Shown here: positions 61,362-64,000 of the stretch, piece by piece
How the letters are laid out: each line of letters begins with the position of its first letter
Numbering within the stretch: position 1 is the first letter of the stretch
Origin: Sphingomonas spermidinifaciens
GTDB lineage: Bacteria > Pseudomonadota > Alphaproteobacteria > Sphingomonadales > Sphingomonadaceae
DNA: 64,000 nt
Reading direction: 5' to 3'
Assembly: GCF_002351485.1 (NCBI RefSeq)
Contig: NZ_NWMW01000001.1
Location: 248,001 to 312,000, forward strand
Translations under genes and position numbers: made by a program
The notes under the pieces: generated by a model
Databases searched by the model: none
The model's input: only the letters and a program-made list of their open reading frames with translations
Told to the model about the DNA's origin: nothing

Positions 61362-62729
61362 TTACTTCGCCGCCTTTCGCGCCTTCATCACCGAACGGAA
61401 CCGGGCCGCCCACCCTTCGCGCACTTCCTGTCGTCCGCGCGCCAGTGCCAAGGAATCGGAAGGCACGTCGGCGGTCACTACCGAACCTGCCCCGACGATC
61501 GCGCCCGCGCCGATCGTCACCGGCGCGACCAGCGCGCTGTTCGAGCCGACGAATGCGCCCTCGCCGATCACGGTGCGGTACTTGAGATAGCCGTCGTAAT
61601 TGCACGTGATGGTGCCCGCGCCGATATTCGCACCCGATCCCACCTCGGCATCGCCGATGTAGCTCAGGTGGTTCGCCTTGGCGCCTGCGCCGAGCACCGC
61701 CTTTTTCAGCTCGACGAAGTTGCCGACCTTGGCGCCTTCTCGAATGTCGGCACCGGGTCGCAGCCGCGCATAGGGGCCGATCTCAGCCCCGCTGGCGATC
61801 GAGCAGCCCTCGAGGTGCGAGAAGCCGTGGATGACCACGTCATCGGCCACCGATACACCCGGCCCGAACCAGACGTTCGGCTCTACCGTCACGTCGCGGC
61901 CGAGCACTGTGTCGTGCGAGAACCAGACCGTCTCCGGCGCGATCAGCGTTGCCCCGTCGGCCATCGCCCGTGCCCGCCGCGCCGCCTGCCACTTCGCCTC
62001 CAGCCGGGCGAGCTCGCCGCGGCTGTTGACGCCGTCGACCTCGTCCGCCGCAGTCTCGATCACCGCGGAGGCGCGGCCGTCCTGCCCCGCCAGCATCACG
62101 ATGTCGGGCAGGTAATATTCGCCCGCCGCATTGTCGTTGCCGACGCGCGAGAGCAGCGCGAACAGATCCTCGGCCCGCACCGCCATCAGCCCCGAATTGC
62201 AGAGCGTCACCGCCCGCTCCTGAGCCGAGGCGTCCTTGAACTCGACCATCCGGTCGATCCGCCCGTCCGCATCGGCGATCACCCGGCCATAGGCACCGGG
62301 ATCGTCGGGGCGGAAGCCGAGCACGACGCAGGCGGGCGCATCTGGCCCATGCAGCCGATCGAGCATCCGCCGCATCGTCTCCGGCCGGACCAGCGGCACG
62401 TCGCCATAGAGGATCAGCACGTCGCCCGCGAAGCCCGCCAGCGCCGCCTCCGCCTGTGCCACGGCATGTCCGGTGCCGAGCTGCTTGGCCTGCTGCGCGG
62501 TGTCGGCGCGGCCCGCGACCGCCGCCTCGACCTGCTCGCGCCGGTCGCCGACGACGACCACCTGCCGCTCGGCCCCGAGCACCTCGACGCTGTCCAGCAG
62601 ATGAAGCAGCATCGGCTTGCCCGCGATCGGGTGCAGCACCTTGTGCAGCTCCGACTTCATCCGCGTGCCGCGCCCGGCGGCGAGCACGATCGCGGCGATC
62701 GGCCGCGCGGGTTTCGTTTGCTCGATCAT
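61362..62729 (-). CDS. glmU: Bifunctional N-acetylglucosamine-1-phosphate uridyltransferase/glucosamine-1-phosphate acetyltransferase
   Basis: The 455-residue enzyme has an N-terminal pyrophosphorylase (IVLAAGRGTRMKSELHKVLH, YGDVPLV, GEYYLPDIV) and a C-terminal left-handed helix with hexapeptides (GANIGAGTITCNYDGYLKY, GEGAFVGSNSALVAPV). It makes UDP-GlcNAc, directly after GlmS in the pathway. ATG 62729 is chosen because it gives the usual N-terminus; further upstream the frame overlaps the promoter of the divergent gph. Confidence 0.96.
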   Translation of the reverse strand: MIEQTKPARPIAAIVLAAGRGTRMKSELHKVLHPIAGKPMLLHLLDSVEVLGAERQVVVVGDRREQVEAAVAGRADTAQQAKQLGTGHAVAQAEAALAGFAGDVLILYGDVPLVRPETMRRMLDRLHGPDAPACVVLGFRPDDPGAYGRVIADADGRIDRMVEFKDASAQERAVTLCNSGLMAVRAEDLFALLSRVGNDNAAGEYYLPDIVMLAGQDGRASAVIETAADEVDGVNSRGELARLEAKWQAARRARAMADGATLIAPETVWFSHDTVLGRDVTVEPNVWFGPGVSVADDVVIHGFSHLEGCSIASGAEIGPYARLRPGADIREGAKVGNFVELKKAVLGAGAKANHLSYIGDAEVGSGANIGAGTITCNYDGYLKYRTVIGEGAFVGSNSALVAPVTIGAGAIVGAGSVVTADVPSDSLALARGRQEVREGWAARFRSVMKARKAAK

Positions 62730-62790
62730 TGCCGGCGCGGTGCCATGAAAGCCTTGCCATTTCCATAGCGGCGCGGGCATCGGCCCCGAC

Positions 62791-63462
62791 ATGACCGATT
62801 TTTCATTCGATATCGTTGGCTTCGACCTCGACGGCACGCTGTTCGACACCTCGGCCGACCTCACGCGCGCGGTCAATCACGCGCTCTCGCTCGCTGGCCG
62901 CCCACCGCTGCATGTCGAGACCGTCAAGCCAATGGTCGGCCGCGGCTCGCGCCACATGCTGGCCGAGGGACTGCGCGTCTCGGGCGGCTGCGACGAGGCG
63001 GCGCTGGCCGAACTGCTGCCCGAACTGCTCGCCTTCTACGAAGCGAACATCTCCGAAGGCACGGTGCCCTATCCGGGGATGCTCGACGCGCTCGACGCGT
63101 TGGCCGCGCGGGGCGTCCGGATCGGCATCGTCACCAACAAGCTCCATAGTCTCGCTGACAAGCTGGTCCGCGAACTCGGCCTGTCGCACCGGTTCGAGGT
63201 GCTGCTGGGCGGCGATTCACTCGGCCCCGGTCAGGCCAAGCCGAGCCCCGCGCTGATCCACGCGATGATCGAGCGGCTGGGCGGCGGACGTGCGGCGTTC
63301 GTCGGCGATTCGATCTACGACGTCGGCGCCGCTCACGCGGCGGGCATACCGGCGATCGCCGTGAGCTTCGGCTTCCTGATGCAGCCCGTCGACGAGCTCG
63401 GCGCCGACGCGATCATCCACCATTTCGACGAGTTGGTGCCCACCCTTGAGCGGCTCGGATGA
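62791..63462 (+). CDS. gph: Phosphoglycolate phosphatase-like HAD hydrolase
   Basis: The 223-residue protein has the HAD motifs: GFDLDGTLFDTSADL (nucleophile Asp), GIVTNK for motif II, and AKPSPALI then FVGDSIYDVGAAHAAG for motifs III and IV, with the alpha-helical cap in between (GRGSRHMLAEGL). It would remove 2-phosphoglycolate made during DNA repair or related phosphates. It is coupled to the GNAT gene by an ATGA overlap. Confidence 0.91.
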   Translation: MTDFSFDIVGFDLDGTLFDTSADLTRAVNHALSLAGRPPLHVETVKPMVGRGSRHMLAEGLRVSGGCDEAALAELLPELLAFYEANISEGTVPYPGMLDALDALAARGVRIGIVTNKLHSLADKLVRELGLSHRFEVLLGGDSLGPGQAKPSPALIHAMIERLGGGRAAFVGDSIYDVGAAHAAGIPAIAVSFGFLMQPVDELGADAIIHHFDELVPTLERLG

Positions 63463-63866
63463 TCCGGCCGTTCGAGGCGGGCGACATGGCGGGCCTCGAC
63501 GCGCTGTGGCGCACCTGCTTCCCCGACGACCCGCCCCGTAACGCCGCGCCCGTCTCGGTGCCCGAGAAGCTGCGCGTCGAACCCGGCTCGGTCCTCGTCG
63601 CCGAGGATGCGGGGCGGATCGTCGGCAGCATCATGCACGGCTATGATGGCCATCGCGGCTGGCTGTGGGGCGTCGCGGTCGCGCCTTCGCACCGCGGTCA
63701 GGGTCTCGGCGCCGCGCTGGTCCGCGCGGCGGAGGCGGCGCTGGCCGCGCGCGGCTGCCTCAAGGTCAACCTCCAGGTGCGCAAAGGCAATGCCGCGGTC
63801 ACGGCCTTCTACGAACGCCTCGGCTACACGATCGAACCGCGGATCAGCATGGGGAAGCTGCTCTAA
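63459..63866 (+). CDS. GNAT family N-acetyltransferase
   Basis: The 135-residue protein has the GNAT fold: IRPFEAGDMAGLDALWRTCF, then WLWGVAVAPSHRGQGLGAALV, where the RGQGLG loop binds acetyl-CoA, and LQVRKGNAAVTAFYERLGY. It resembles YpeA-type acetyltransferases with no known substrate. ATG 63459 overlaps gph by 4 bases, so the two are co-translated. Confidence 0.9.
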   Translation: MIRPFEAGDMAGLDALWRTCFPDDPPRNAAPVSVPEKLRVEPGSVLVAEDAGRIVGSIMHGYDGHRGWLWGVAVAPSHRGQGLGAALVRAAEAALAARGCLKVNLQVRKGNAAVTAFYERLGYTIEPRISMGKLL

Positions 63867-63872
63867 CCCCAA

Positions 63873-63899
63873 GCACCTCCCCTCGGAGCGGGGAGATGC
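63873..63899. terminator. Hairpin between the GNAT gene and the convergent last gene
   Basis: GCACCTCCCC at 63873-63882 pairs with GGGGAGATGC at 63890-63899 with one mismatch and a 7-base loop. There is no T-run. It overlaps the stop codon region of the minus-strand gene, and may stop transcription from both sides. Confidence 0.4.
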
Positions 63900-64000
63900 T
63901 AGTGAACCGGCCGATATCCCTTGCGCCACTTGGTCCAAAGGTGCCGCGCGAGCATCGCAGGCGGCATCCGCAGCAGATGCCCGCGCAGGTAGAAGCCGAA
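63899..64000 (-). CDS. C-terminal end of an unidentified protein (partial)
   Basis: The minus strand reads 33 codons and a TAG at 63901-63899. The residues include FYLRGHLLRMPPAML and ARHLWTKWRKGYRPVH, a basic and aromatic tail. The codons look native. The rest of the gene is beyond the right edge, so the family cannot be named. Confidence 0.55.
   Translation of the reverse strand, partial: FGFYLRGHLLRMPPAMLARHLWTKWRKGYRPVH

Noticed and set aside
59606..61585. A 659-codon open frame on the plus strand
   Set aside because: It lies antisense to glmS and the end of glmU, which are certain. Long antisense frames are expected in G+C-rich DNA; the translation is Arg/Asp/His-rich with no motif.
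1..64000. tRNA, rRNA, CRISPR arrays, transposases, integrases or a prophage
   Set aside because: No cloverleaf with a GGTTCGAATC-type T-arm, no regularly spaced repeats, and no DDE or tyrosine/serine recombinase motifs were seen in either strand.

Overview
The window looks like a chromosomal segment of a Sphingomonas-type alphaproteobacterium. Support for this is the very high G+C coding sequence, a sulfite-reduction operon of the alphaproteobacterial type (cobA-DUF2849-cysI-DUF934-cysH), UPF0262, abundant translational coupling (ATGA, GTGA and TTGA overlaps), GTG/TTG starts, a TonB-dependent receptor with a glycosidase locus, and short palindromic repeats with a GTCGAGCGAAGTCGAGAC core. No rRNA, tRNA, CRISPR array, integrase or transposase was found. 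Functions are read from motifs in the translations; no database search was possible.

Layout. 1-2030: tail of pstB, phoU, phoB and a small secreted Pro/Thr-rich protein. 2.3-7.9 kb: short-chain dehydrogenase, glutamine-amidotransferase-like protein, TPR protein with two TonB-C-like modules, a divergent thioredoxin-like protein, 2-hydroxyacid dehydrogenase, secreted SH3 protein. 8.0-12.8 kb: secreted serralysin-like RTX protease, nadC, membrane protein, RNase T2, glycine-rich lipoprotein. 12.9-19.8 kb: nitronate monooxygenase-like flavoprotein with a C-terminal Cys cluster, glycosyltransferase, alpha/beta hydrolase, selO, astD-like dehydrogenase and a frameshifted cupin gene. 19.9-24.3 kb: assimilatory sulfur operon, interrupted by a palindromic repeat and carrying a RidA gene. 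24.3-31.6 kb: chemoreceptor with a small hydrophobic partner, dnaB, UPF0262, GH25-like protein, cdd, glucokinase, DUF808 membrane protein.

31.6-33.1 kb is the clearest foreign piece: one A+T-rich gene encoding a PIN-like (DUF4935/PIN_8) nuclease-type protein. Next to it is a gene with two copies of a small helical domain. 34.2-42.3 kb is housekeeping: rplK-rplA with a strong terminator, gatCAB, a DUF3089 hydrolase, ruvX and two small membrane or hydrolase genes. 42.3-46.7 kb: phenylalanine hydroxylase, then an overlapping pair of a receiver-GGDEF-EAL protein and an unusual HNxRN-type histidine kinase.

46.7-59.4 kb is the most coherent accessory system: a polysaccharide-utilisation locus. It has an S9 peptidase, a GntR/FadR regulator divergent from dgoK-dgoA-GH43, a GH5-type glycosidase, a large TonB-dependent receptor coupled to a GH43, and two more GH43 genes. 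The likely substrate is an arabinan- or arabinogalactan-type plant glycan. Imported galactose-derived acids would enter the DgoK/DgoA branch as 2-keto-3-deoxy-galactonate. Two of its intergenic regions share a 16-nt element (15 of 16 identical) that may be a common regulatory site. The window ends with glmU-glmS, gph, a GNAT acetyltransferase and the tail of an unidentified minus-strand gene.
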